Origin: Gemmatimonadaceae bacterium
Lineage (GTDB): Bacteria > Gemmatimonadota > Gemmatimonadetes > Gemmatimonadales > Gemmatimonadaceae
DNA: 34,249 bases
Reading direction: 5' to 3'
NCBI GenBank assembly: GCA_025934075.1
Contig: JAICYT010000015.1
Span: forward strand, 1-34,249
The notes beneath the pieces were generated by a model, which saw nothing but the letters and a program-made list of their open reading frames with translations, did not search any database and was not told where the DNA came from. The translations under genes and the position numbers were made by a program. Below are positions 8,999-16,743 of the stretch, piece by piece. Each line of letters starts with the position of its first letter. Position 1 is the first letter of the stretch.

Positions 8999-10909
8999 TT
9001 ACCCGAACGAGACAGGCTGCTGCGACGTCTCGTCGAGGAGCTCGTCGTGCGCCACGAGATCGCGAAGGCGGACCGCGCGACCGATGAGATACGGCACAGT
9101 GGTGACGACCACGTTGGGCCGGAAGAGGAATGCCGTGCGGATGAACAGCGCGGTCTTGTTATGCAATAGGTGTCCCCACCAACTGCGCGGAACGATCTCA
9201 GGCACGACGACCGTAACCAGATCGGCGTCGCCACGCTCGGTCAGATCGTCCACGTAATCGACGAGTGGTCGGAGAATCGATCGGAACGGTGACGGGATGA
9301 TGGTGAGGTCGACTCCGATGTCCCACGCCTCCCACTGTCGCCGCAAGGCGTCCGACGCCTCTGCGTCAACCTCGATGTACACCGCGCGGACGTCCTCCGA
9401 GATCGTCGTGGCGTAAACGAGAGCTCCCGCTGCCGGTTTGGTGATGCCATTGACCGGAACGACCACCGTGTGATGAAGGAACATCAGCGGCGCCTGGCCA
9501 GCGTAGGCCACCTCGCGTGCGAAATGCTCGTAGTGACGATGGATTCGCCGCAAGAGAAGGATGATCAGCGGGATGATCAGTACGACGATCCATGCGCCAT
9601 GCATGAATTTGGTCGCGATCTGCACCATCGACACGAGCGCCGTCGCGAGTGCACCAAGGCCGTTCAGCATCGCACGGCGACGCCATCCCGGTCCTCGGCT
9701 CCGAACCCAGTGCATGACCATCCCTGCCTGCGACAGCGTGAAGCACACGAACACGCCGATCGCGTAGAGGGGAATGAGTGCGCTCGTGTCGCCGTGAAAG
9801 AGCCAGATCAGCAACGCGGCGAGCACCGCGAGCGCGATGATGCCATTCGAGAAGGCGAGGCGATCGCCTCGCGCCGCGAATTGGCGCGGCATGTAGCCGT
9901 CGCGAGCCAGAATGCTGCCGAGCCTCGGGAAATCTGCAAAGGCGGTATTGGCGGCGAGCACGAGGAGGGCGAACGTCGCATACTGGAGCGCGAAATAGAG
10001 AGCACCGCCGCCGAAGATGCGTCGACCGAGCTGCGAGAGCACCGTCTCGTTCGTGGTCGGCATGACGCCGAAGTGGCGCGTGAGATAGCTCGTGCCGATA
10101 AAGAACGTCGCGAGGATCGCCGCCATCCAACTGAGCGTCATCGCGGCATTCTTGGCCGACGGCTTCTTGAAGGCGCCCACTCCGTTCGAGATCGCTTCCG
10201 TTCCGGTCATCGCGACGCACCCTTCGGCGAAGGCGCGCAGGATCAAGAAGGTGAACGCAAACCCGAGTGGCGACGCGTGCGACGCGGGACGGGTCGTTGC
10301 AATCGGCGCCGACGGTTCAGTCAACGCGTGATACACTCCATTTCCGATCAGGGCCAACATCATCGCGATGAACACATACGTCGGTACACTGAACGCCATG
10401 CCCGACTCTCGTACGCCGCGCAGGTTGACCAACATCAACACGAACACTGCGGCGATACACATCAACACCGTGTGCGGAACGAGCCGGGGATACGCCGACG
10501 TCATCGCCGCGATGCCGCTCGAGATCGACACCGACACGGTGAGGATGTAATCCGTGAGCAGCGCCGCCGCGGCAATCAGTCCCGGCATCGTGCCGAGATT
10601 GTCCTTTGCGACCGTGTAGGACCCGCCGCCGCCTGGGTACGCGAAGATCGTTTGTCGATACGACAACGCTACCAATACGAGCAGGCCCACAATGACGGCC
10701 GAGATCGGCACGACGTAGGACAGCGCCGCCGTCCCGAGAATGGCCAGGACGATCAGCGTTTGTTCGGTGGCGTACGCGACCGACGAGATGGCGTCGGACG
10801 ACAGAACGGCGAGGGCGGTCTTCTTGTTCAGCCGCTCATGCTCCAATCGATCGGAGGGAAGCGGACGTCCAAAGAAAACGCGTTTGAGTCGAGTTAGCGC
10901 GGTTGGCAT
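8999..10909 (-). CDS. kimA: KimA-type potassium importer (KUP/APC superfamily)
   Basis: This 636-residue membrane protein closely resembles Bacillus subtilis KimA (YdaO), a high-affinity proton-coupled K+ importer, as I recall its sequence. About twelve membrane segments fill residues 35-500, followed by a cytoplasmic C-terminal domain (VVVPVNGITKPAAGALVYA onwards). Stretches matching KimA include LSSDAISSVAYATEQ (Asp39, Tyr46), TDYILTVSVSISSG and MTGTEAISNGVGAFK, which hold the residues proposed to line the K+ site. FPRLGSILARDGYMPRQF and SNGIIALAVLAALL are also shared. The ATG at 10909 is chosen because the conserved KRVFFGRPLPSD start follows; ATG 10933 is possible. A KdpE-type direct repeat lies 42 bases upstream and a KdpDE-like pair lies nearby on the same strand. 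In Bacillus, KimA is controlled by c-di-AMP; no c-di-AMP riboswitch was recognised here. Automatic annotation would probably say amino acid permease. Confidence 0.82.
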   Translation of the reverse strand: MPTALTRLKRVFFGRPLPSDRLEHERLNKKTALAVLSSDAISSVAYATEQTLIVLAILGTAALSYVVPISAVIVGLLVLVALSYRQTIFAYPGGGGSYTVAKDNLGTMPGLIAAAALLTDYILTVSVSISSGIAAMTSAYPRLVPHTVLMCIAAVFVLMLVNLRGVRESGMAFSVPTYVFIAMMLALIGNGVYHALTEPSAPIATTRPASHASPLGFAFTFLILRAFAEGCVAMTGTEAISNGVGAFKKPSAKNAAMTLSWMAAILATFFIGTSYLTRHFGVMPTTNETVLSQLGRRIFGGGALYFALQYATFALLVLAANTAFADFPRLGSILARDGYMPRQFAARGDRLAFSNGIIALAVLAALLIWLFHGDTSALIPLYAIGVFVCFTLSQAGMVMHWVRSRGPGWRRRAMLNGLGALATALVSMVQIATKFMHGAWIVVLIIPLIILLLRRIHRHYEHFAREVAYAGQAPLMFLHHTVVVPVNGITKPAAGALVYATTISEDVRAVYIEVDAEASDALRRQWEAWDIGVDLTIIPSPFRSILRPLVDYVDDLTERGDADLVTVVVPEIVPRSWWGHLLHNKTALFIRTAFLFRPNVVVTTVPYLIGRAVRLRDLVAHDELLDETSQQPVSFG

Positions 10910-10950
10910 GGATGGGCCTGAGGCCACGACCATGATGTTACCGTCCGCGC

Positions 10951-10967
10951 CATAAAGATCGCATAAA
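10951..10967 (-). promoter_or_regulatory. TTTATG-N5-TTTATG direct repeat, candidate KdpE-type operator of kimA
   Basis: On the minus strand the hexamer TTTATG occurs twice with an 11-base period (10967-10962 and 10956-10951), 42 bases before the kimA ATG. OmpR/PhoB-family regulators bind tandem half-sites spaced 11 bases apart on one face of the helix. The E. coli kdp box is, from memory, TTTATA-N5-TTTACA, which is similar. It is an AT-rich island in GC-rich DNA. The regulatory role is inferred. Confidence 0.5.
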
Positions 10968-11060
10968 CACGACGCCGATTTCCGTGAAGATCGGCGGTCT
11001 ACGCCCGGACTTCGAATCGAGCGGCGAATCGTGCGTTTCATTGGCGTTTCGGAAAGTGCG

Positions 11061-11675
11061 ATGCAAAAACCGGCATCGCTCGTCCGCAGCGCGGATGATC
11101 TTCACGATCTTTTTACGCCGGATGGCGCGCTCTTTACGCCGCGTTCATGGACGAATCCCTATCGTCCTCGGGTGATCGTCGATCGTGCATTCTCACTACT
11201 CTGTGGAGTCCCCGGCCGCTCAACCCAAGCACTCGAGCGGTGGCTCGAGACCTTGCACGCTTTTTCATGCGACGACTGGATTGCCGTCGCACGATCGGGT
11301 GATGCATGCTCACCCGTGGAGTGGGAGGCTGCACGACAAGCCGCCAGCGACACGATCACCGGGCACCACCTGGAACTGACCGCGTGGTTCATCCGCGACA
11401 TGATCTCTACTGCCGCGTGTGTGATGACACACGGCACCGGCTCGACGCGACGCAATCGGTACCAATTCGCCCGCGCTCGCGCGTACGCCGACTGGGCCGG
11501 GTTGGCCATTGCGACACGAACGTGGTTGTCGCGGCGCGACTATGAGTTGCTCTGCAGCCCGTTCAGGTATCGAGGAATGCCGCCGCTCAACGACTCGACG
11601 ACTCGCGTTCGCCGGCCAGCAGCTCCGTCGGTCGTTGCAAATCGGCCGTTGCGATTCCGGGCACGCGGAGACTGA
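11061..11675 (+). CDS. Uncharacterised protein between kimA and kdpD
   Basis: A frame of about 204 residues, divergent from kimA and convergent with the kdpD-like gene, whose 3' end it overlaps by 89 bases. I recognise no family. The product is mixed and protein-like, with no signal peptide or membrane helix: DDLHDLFTPDGALFTPRSW near the start, then an aromatic, helix-rich middle (RYQFARARAYADWAGLAIAT) and a basic, proline-rich tail in the overlapped part. The ATG at 11061 has GGAAAG four bases upstream; a GTG at 11031 is an alternative. The region would otherwise be a gap of almost 680 bases, so a real gene is likely. Its place inside the potassium locus may be chance. The C-terminal tail could be the least constrained part. 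Confidence 0.55.
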   Translation: MQKPASLVRSADDLHDLFTPDGALFTPRSWTNPYRPRVIVDRAFSLLCGVPGRSTQALERWLETLHAFSCDDWIAVARSGDACSPVEWEAARQAASDTITGHHLELTAWFIRDMISTAACVMTHGTGSTRRNRYQFARARAYADWAGLAIATRTWLSRRDYELLCSPFRYRGMPPLNDSTTRVRRPAAPSVVANRPLRFRARGD

Positions 11676-13185
11676 ACACACTTCCGCCGCCGGCGCGATC
11701 GTCGAGATCGAGTCGTCCGCCCTGCGCCGCGGCGATGCCGCGGGCGATCGGCAGCCCGAGGCCCGTTCCGCCAACGTCCGGCGAGCCCGAGCGACGATAG
11801 AACGGCTCGAAGATTCGGTCGCGTTCAATCGCCGGCACGCCGGCGCCGCGATCGGCAACACCGAATACGAGCCACGGTCCATCACGTCGCGCCGACAGAT
11901 CGACTGACTCGCCCGGGGGCGAGTACTTCGCGGCGTTGTCGATCAGATTGACGACCGCGCGCAGCGTCTGCGCAAAATCAAAGCGCCCAAAAAGCAGCGG
12001 CTCGTCGCTCGAGACTTCGATGCGCAACTCGCGGCCACCCAGCCGGCCCGACACCTGTTGCACAGCGGCACCCAACAAATCCTCGGCTTCATTCGGCTGA
12101 ATGTCCGGCACCGCCGTACCAGCGGCAATGCGCGAGAGATCGAGCATCTGCGCAACGAACAGGTTCAGCCGATCGGCCTCCTCCTCGATGATGGCCGCAC
12201 GATCGTCACCGGATTGGGCAATCTCATGCGCCAACGCCTTGATGGTCGTCAGCGGAGTCCGAAGGTCGTGCGAGACTGATGCGAGCACCGCGTCTTTCGC
12301 TTGGTGTGCCTCCTGAAGCGTGACCGCTCGCTGCGCTTCGGCGGCGAGTCGGACCCGCTCCACGCCAAGCGCGGCATAATACGACAGCGCATCGAGCACT
12401 CGGGTCTGCGCGGGAGTCAGTGTCAGCCCCCCTGCGCGTCCAATCCGCAGCACGCCCACCGTCCTGTCGCGCACGCGAAGCGACCGCGCAAGCGCGCGCG
12501 CCCCAAACGAAACGCCGACGCCCTCGAGGAACCGCTCGACAGACGCATCGACGCATATGACACCATCGAGTTGCTCGATTGCATTTCGACCCTCGGCGGC
12601 AACCCTCTCGACCAGACGACGATCGGACTGTGGAGGCTCAGCCGAATCCGCCAGTGGTTGCGCGATCCTCGCAGCACTGTCGATCAAGAATACCGCACAC
12701 TCGTCGACGTGAAGCGACGAGCGAATGACGGAAACGATTGCCGTGAGGGCATCTTCGGCGCGGCCGACGCTGAGCGTCTCCGCGCCGAGTGCCGAGAGCC
12801 GGTCGATTTCCGCCGCGCGCTCGCGCGCGACGCTCGCTTCGCCCTGTGCACGATACAACAGTTGTGCGGAGAGAATGCTGGTCAGGAGGAAAGCGCCGAG
12901 CACGATCCAGTTGAGCGGATCCTGCAGCGTCAGCGTGCCGAACGGGGGCAGAAACAACAAATCGAAGAGGACGAACGCCACGGCGGCGAGCGACAATCCA
13001 AGGGGACGCCCGCCGCGAGCGCTCCCGCCTTGCACGATCAGCAAGTAGGCGAGTGTGACGTGCGCCTCGTTGAGCCTCGGCCGGACGGCGGCCATTCCCC
13101 ACGTGACGACGCCGAGCAGCGCAAACCAAGCCAGCCACTCCCACCATTGGATGCTTGGGTGCCGTGCGCGCGCCTCGTCGTTCAC
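11587..13185 (-). CDS. kdpD: KdpD-like sensor histidine kinase lacking the KdpD/Usp N-terminal domains
   Basis: This 532-residue membrane kinase has four N-terminal helices in residues 15-110 (DUF4118 type, as in KdpD), a short linker helix, a GAF-like domain at about 130-280, and a HisKA/HATPase core. The phospho-acceptor is His306 in SVSHDLRTPLTTIKALAHEI. The N box is NLIDNAAKYSPPGESV, and the glycine boxes are GVADRGAGVP and GGTGLGLPIARGIAAAQGG. E. coli KdpD has in addition about 390 N-terminal residues (KdpD sensor and Usp domains), which are absent here. The GTG start shares four bases (GTGA) with the stop of the kdpE-like gene, so the two are co-translated. It probably senses potassium or turgor. 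No kdpFABC genes are in the window; kimA is the only K+ transporter. Confidence 0.85.
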   Translation of the reverse strand: MNDEARARHPSIQWWEWLAWFALLGVVTWGMAAVRPRLNEAHVTLAYLLIVQGGSARGGRPLGLSLAAVAFVLFDLLFLPPFGTLTLQDPLNWIVLGAFLLTSILSAQLLYRAQGEASVARERAAEIDRLSALGAETLSVGRAEDALTAIVSVIRSSLHVDECAVFLIDSAARIAQPLADSAEPPQSDRRLVERVAAEGRNAIEQLDGVICVDASVERFLEGVGVSFGARALARSLRVRDRTVGVLRIGRAGGLTLTPAQTRVLDALSYYAALGVERVRLAAEAQRAVTLQEAHQAKDAVLASVSHDLRTPLTTIKALAHEIAQSGDDRAAIIEEEADRLNLFVAQMLDLSRIAAGTAVPDIQPNEAEDLLGAAVQQVSGRLGGRELRIEVSSDEPLLFGRFDFAQTLRAVVNLIDNAAKYSPPGESVDLSARRDGPWLVFGVADRGAGVPAIERDRIFEPFYRRSGSPDVGGTGLGLPIARGIAAAQGGRLDLDDRAGGGSVFSLRVPGIATADLQRPTELLAGERESSSR

Positions 13186-13877
13186 GGCTCGTGCTCGAAG
13201 CGATACCCGACGCCCGGTTCAGTCACGATGAGTCGCGGCCGAACCGGATCGGCTTCGATCTTCCGACGAAGGCTGCGGACGTGCACGCGAAGATACGACT
13301 GCATGTCGCCCGCTGAATTCCCCCAGACCGAACGAAACAGCTGCTGGTGCGTCAGCGTGCGTCCGGAATGCTTCAGCAAAGTGCGCAGCAGCTCCCACTC
13401 TGTCTTCGTAAGATGCACCGCGGTGTCGCCTTTCTTGAGCGACGGCTTGACCGGATCAATCACGAGCTCGTCGATCGTAATGATCTGGTTCGCGCCCGCG
13501 GCCGGCGCGAGACGAGACCGGCGCAATTGCGCGCGCACGCGCGCTTGCAGCTCGCCGGGACTGAATGGCTTCGTGATGTAGTCGTCGGCGCCGGCGTCCA
13601 ATAGCGCGACCTTCTCCTGATCGGAATGCCGAGCCGACAAGACGATGATCGGCGCCGACGACCACGTTCGTATCTCCCGACACACCTCGATCCCCGGCGA
13701 GTCGGGCAATCCGAGATCGAGGATGATGAGTGCCGGCCGCTGTGCCGCCGCAAGGTCGATCGCGTCACGTGCCGTCGCGGCCTCGATCACCCGCGCGCGT
13801 TCCGCCGTCAGCGCATTGCGCACGACTCGCCGAATTTGCGGCTCGTCATCGACAACGAGCACAACGTCCCCTTGCAT
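13182..13877 (-). CDS. kdpE: KdpE-like response regulator (OmpR/PhoB family)
   Basis: The 231-residue protein has a receiver domain (acidic pair Asp10/Asp11, phospho-acceptor Asp54 in LIILDLGLPDSPGIEV, the switch region IIVLSARHSDQEKVALLDAGADDYITKPF) and a C-terminal winged-helix domain (VHLTKTEWELLRTLLKHSG, VWGN, YLRVHVRSLRRKIE, PGVGYRF). LDLGLPD, LDAGADDY and GELQAR match E. coli KdpE closely. The ATG at 13877 follows the DinB-like gene by 47 bases, and the gene overlaps the kinase by four. The likely target is the direct repeat upstream of kimA. It may also be transcribed with the symporter and DinB-like genes upstream. Confidence 0.88.
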   Translation of the reverse strand: MQGDVVLVVDDEPQIRRVVRNALTAERARVIEAATARDAIDLAAAQRPALIILDLGLPDSPGIEVCREIRTWSSAPIIVLSARHSDQEKVALLDAGADDYITKPFSPGELQARVRAQLRRSRLAPAAGANQIITIDELVIDPVKPSLKKGDTAVHLTKTEWELLRTLLKHSGRTLTHQQLFRSVWGNSAGDMQSYLRVHVRSLRRKIEADPVRPRLIVTEPGVGYRFEHEP

Positions 13878-13924
13878 GCAACGAAGTCTGTAGACGAACG
13901 CGCGTTCTGTCGAGCCGAAGCGCG

Positions 13925-14449
13925 CTAGGTCGTGGCGCTCATCTCGCGGATCTGGTCGGCGTGCCGCGCGGCGTGAGAGCCGATGAACGCGATCCATTCG
14001 TAACCATTGAATCCGCCCAATCGGGGATGCGGCGCCACCACCGAGCCCAGCGCGAGTCCGTCACCGCGTTGGACCACGCTCACGACTTCGCGACGCGCAT
14101 CCATGAGCCCATCCCAAACGCGCGTCGGGTCGGTGTCGCGCGGCTCCGTCGCTTCCGACGTGACGAAACGATCGGTGCGATTCAGCACGTTTGTCGTGGC
14201 TTTCCCCGACAGCGCCGACGTCGTCTCGGTTTCACGTGGCAGTGCGCGCGCTTGTTCGACCAGCTGCGCGAGTCGCTGCGCGAGCCGCCGTTCGACTAAC
14301 GCCACATGATGAACGATTTCTGCCGGCGACCAGCGATCCGGATTGGAGCGAACGTTACGTTGATCGCGTGGAACCGATTCATAGGCCTCTTTGAGCACTG
14401 CGGTCTGTTGGTCGACATAGGCAAGCAGTTCAGCGATGCGTGGGTGCAT
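13925..14449 (-). CDS. DinB-fold (DinB_2 type) protein
   Basis: A 174-residue four-helix-bundle protein of the DinB/YfiT type. It has the usual N-terminal helix (IAELLAYVDQQTAVLKEAYESV without the last residues), WSPAEIVHHVALVERRL with a metal-ligand His, and a C-terminal HAARHADQI motif with two further His, giving a probable three-His metal site. These proteins are often thiol transferases or of unknown function, so no substrate is assigned. The ATG at 14449 is chosen because MHPRIAELL is the typical start; it overlaps the symporter gene by 20 bases. Function beyond the fold is not known. Confidence 0.85.
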   Translation of the reverse strand: MHPRIAELLAYVDQQTAVLKEAYESVPRDQRNVRSNPDRWSPAEIVHHVALVERRLAQRLAQLVEQARALPRETETTSALSGKATTNVLNRTDRFVTSEATEPRDTDPTRVWDGLMDARREVVSVVQRGDGLALGSVVAPHPRLGGFNGYEWIAFIGSHAARHADQIREMSATT

Positions 14450-15746
14450 GGGTTGTTTCGAGTGCGGTTGACTGAAGCTCGCCGAGGCCAAGCGACTGGC
14501 CAATGTCGGCGGTCGCGCGTTCGCCCCTGGCCACGAGTGCCGCGGCCGCGAGATCGCCCGTCACGTTCAGCACCGTCGCCAACGTATCGGGAATCGCGTC
14601 GACAGCAATCAAGATACCGATTCCCGCCGCGGGAAGTCCGATGGCAAGAAAGAGCGGCGTGAGCATGATGAACGCGCCACGCGGAATTCCGGGCGAGGCG
14701 AACGCAAGAAAGATGGCGGCGAAGGCAATGGTCGCTAACTCCCGCGCATGAAGTGGGACGCCGTAGAACCACCCGATGAACAAGGCGCCGACGGTCCACG
14801 ACACAGGCGCCGCCGCCTTGAACGTGGAAACCGCGAGGGGCAGGACAAATCCCGTAATCGGGGCCGGCAGCGCGAGTCCATTCTCGGCGCTGTCGACGAG
14901 CGCCGGGAGCGAGGCGATGGACGAGCTCGAGCTGAACGCGATGAGCTGCGCCGGGAGCGCGGCGCGCGCGAAACGCCGCATGGGAATTCGTCCGACGATC
15001 GCGACCACCGGATACAACAGGGCCGTCATGACGAGACTGGCGGCCGAATAGGCCAAGATATAGAAACCAATCGCGCCGACGAGCGACCCGCCGGCTCGTG
15101 CGGCAAGCGGAAGCACGAGCGCAAAGACGCCGATTGGCGCGACCTTCACGATCCAGCGCACCAACACGGACATGGCGTCGGCAACCGCCTTGAAGAACGC
15201 GACGAGCGTCGCCCGCGTCGCCTCCGGACCGTGAGCGATGGCGAGCGCAAGGAACAAGGCGAACACGATCAACGGCACCATGGCCCCGGAGGATGCCGCC
15301 GCGATCGGATTGGGCGGGACGAGGGACGTGATCCACGTGCCGAACGTCTGCGTTTGTCCGCTCGAGAGAAGTTGCTCTGTCGCTTCGACCGCGCCCATGG
15401 GCAAAGTCGGTCGCGTCGCCGCTCTTGCGGGGAGCAGAGAAAACAACCCTGGTGCGAGCGGCATCACGACGATCGCGATGCCAACGAGCAGGAGCACGAA
15501 CACGAGCAGAGTGCGTCCGCCGAGTCGACCGACCGATTTGACATCGCTGGCCGATGCAATGCCGGTGATGATCAGCGAGACGACGAGGGGAATTACGGTC
15601 ATCCGAATCGCGTTCACCCACAGGGCACCCACAGGGGCGACCCCGTCCGCCAATCGCATGAGTGATGCGTTGCCCGAGGCCCCGATCGCGATTCCACCAG
15701 CGACGGCTGCTCCGAGCGAGAGGAGAACTCTGGTACTGTCTTTCAT
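14430..15746 (-). CDS. Dicarboxylate/glutamate:cation symporter (DAACS family, DctA/GltP-like)
   Basis: A 438-residue membrane transporter of the DAACS (Glt) fold that imports dicarboxylates or acidic amino acids with H+ or Na+. It shows the serine-rich re-entrant hairpin AFSSSSSIASLP, the early motif LWVNAIRMTVIPLVVSLIITG, and a late NVTGDLAAAALVARGE equivalent to the NxxGD signature of HP2/TM8, preceded by IAVDAIPDT. The family's usual GTA.Y and NMDG motifs are not clearly present, so its substrate may differ from glutamate or aspartate. The ATG at 15746 gives a normal N-terminus; there is no strong ribosome site. It is the first gene of a minus-strand run followed by DinB and kdpE/kdpD. 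Confidence 0.85.
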   Translation of the reverse strand: MKDSTRVLLSLGAAVAGGIAIGASGNASLMRLADGVAPVGALWVNAIRMTVIPLVVSLIITGIASASDVKSVGRLGGRTLLVFVLLLVGIAIVVMPLAPGLFSLLPARAATRPTLPMGAVEATEQLLSSGQTQTFGTWITSLVPPNPIAAASSGAMVPLIVFALFLALAIAHGPEATRATLVAFFKAVADAMSVLVRWIVKVAPIGVFALVLPLAARAGGSLVGAIGFYILAYSAASLVMTALLYPVVAIVGRIPMRRFARAALPAQLIAFSSSSSIASLPALVDSAENGLALPAPITGFVLPLAVSTFKAAAPVSWTVGALFIGWFYGVPLHARELATIAFAAIFLAFASPGIPRGAFIMLTPLFLAIGLPAAGIGILIAVDAIPDTLATVLNVTGDLAAAALVARGERATADIGQSLGLGELQSTALETTHAPTHR

Positions 15747-15771
15747 AAGGATGTTGGTGCTGTAAGAGACC

Positions 15772-15857
15772 GGTCATCCTGAGCAGCGCGAAGGATCTGC
15801 TTTTGTGAACGTCGTTGCCGGCGGCAGATCCTTCGTCGTGGTGCTCTTCAGGCTGAC
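15772..15857. repeat. Imperfect inverted repeat with TCATCCTGAG / AAGGATCTGC arms
   Basis: The left arm (15772-15800) has GTCATCCTGAG and GAAGGATCTGC; the right arm (15824-15857) reads the same in reverse complement with several changes (GTCAGCCTGA, GAAGGATCTGC). The arms can fold into a long hairpin with a 23-base loop. Similar TCATCCTGAG...AAGGATCT elements are, from memory, dispersed between genes in many bacterial genomes. It lies just past the short-chain dehydrogenase stop, and could help end that transcript. No other copy was seen in the window. Confidence 0.65.
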
Positions 15858-15867
15858 AAGAAAGCTT

Positions 15868-16620
15868 TCACATCATCAAATCGCCGCCATTGATGTCGAA
15901 CGCGGCACCGGTGATGTAGCCCGCCGCTTCCGATGCGGCAAAGCAAATCAGATCGGCGACCTCGAGAGACGTGCCGAGCCGCGGAACCGGATAGCTCGCC
16001 GCGAGACGCTCGAGAAGATCGGGGGACGCGTGCTCGTGCGTCAATTCGGTATCGATCATACCGGGACAAATCGCGTTCACCGTGATGCCAAACTTCCCGA
16101 GCTCCTTCGCCGCGGCTCGCGTGAGGCCCAGCAACCCAGCCTTTGAGGCCGTGTAGTGTGCGCCGCCGAGCGTGCTGACCATGCGCCCCGCCGATGATGA
16201 AACGTTGATGATGCGCCCATAGTTCTGCGCTCTCATCGTGGGCAACACGGCCTTGGTGAACACGAACGGCGCCGTGAGGTTCACCTCGAGCGTCTCACGC
16301 CATTCGTCCGCGGAGAGTTCGGGAAAGCGTGTCGGCCGCGCCATCGCCGCGTTGTTGACCAGAATGTCCACGCGCCCGAATCGATCGAGCGTACGACGGA
16401 CGATGTCTTCCGGAACTCCTAGCGCGGCGACGTCTCCATGCACAGCGAGCGCTCGCTCACCGATCGACTCCGCCACCGACTCGGCGCGCCGACGGTCGCG
16501 GACGTTGACCGCCACCGATGCCCCGCGCTCATGCAGACGTTCGGCGGCCGCGAATCCAAGGCCGCGCGACGCACCAGTGACGATGGCGACACGTCCCGTG
16601 AAATCCGCGAGCGGTGGAAT
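15868..16620 (-). CDS. Short-chain dehydrogenase/reductase (SDR) with no canonical start codon
   Basis: A classical NAD(P)-dependent SDR of about 250 residues. It has the dinucleotide loop VTGASRGLGF, NNAA, catalytic Ser (SSSAGRMV), the YxxxK pair in HYTASKAGLLGL and the C-terminal NGGDLMM. The frame is open back to a TGA near 16646, but no ATG, GTG or TTG occurs before the glycine loop. The natural start would be at 16620, where ATT begins I-P-P-L-A-D-F-T-G-R-V; ATC at 16629 is another option. The first canonical start (GTG 16515) would delete the cofactor site. A GTG at 16679 opens a different frame (+1), so a frameshift near 16650 would also explain it. It is divergent from padR and probably shares its operator. 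The substrate is unknown. Confidence 0.75.
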   Translation of the reverse strand: MPPLADFTGRVAIVTGASRGLGFAAAERLHERGASVAVNVRDRRRAESVAESIGERALAVHGDVAALGVPEDIVRRTLDRFGRVDILVNNAAMARPTRFPELSADEWRETLEVNLTAPFVFTKAVLPTMRAQNYGRIINVSSSAGRMVSTLGGAHYTASKAGLLGLTRAAAKELGKFGITVNAICPGMIDTELTHEHASPDLLERLAASYPVPRLGTSLEVADLICFAASEAAGYITGAAFDINGGDLMM

Positions 16621-16720
16621 CGACGTGATGGCGGGGTCTGCCGGCGAGAGGAAGGATCAATATGGCCGCCCGTCTTCACATCGGCAAATTGCGCAACCTT
16701 TTTCGCTGTGGTATTGTCTG

Positions 16721-16740
16721 ATTATACTGACGAGTATAAT
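16721..16740. promoter_or_regulatory. Palindromic operator/promoter upstream of padR
   Basis: ATTATACT-GACG-AGTATAAT is a perfect 8-bp inverted repeat with a 4-base spacer, ending three bases before the padR ATG. The arms contain the -10 hexamer TATAAT on both strands (16735-16740 plus, 16726-16721 minus), so the palindrome could be the -10 region of both divergent promoters and the binding site of the PadR dimer. PadR proteins usually repress their own gene, which fits. The plus TATAAT is too close to the ATG for a normal leader; TATACT at 16723 would fit better. Confidence 0.7.
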
Positions 16741-16743
16741 ACC

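Noticed and set aside
9470..10897. 475-codon plus-strand open frame opposite kimA
   Set aside because: It is a GC-rich antisense shadow: the product is Arg/His/Glu-rich with no family signal, while the minus strand encodes a clear transporter.
10910..11060. c-di-AMP (ydaO/yuaA) riboswitch upstream of kimA
   Set aside because: The leader is at most about 60 bases to the direct repeat and shows none of the riboswitch's conserved helices; the known element is over 100 bases.
13925..14449. DNA-damage-inducible role from the DinB name
   Set aside because: This is the DinB/YfiT four-helix fold, unrelated to DNA polymerase IV; no damage box was seen.
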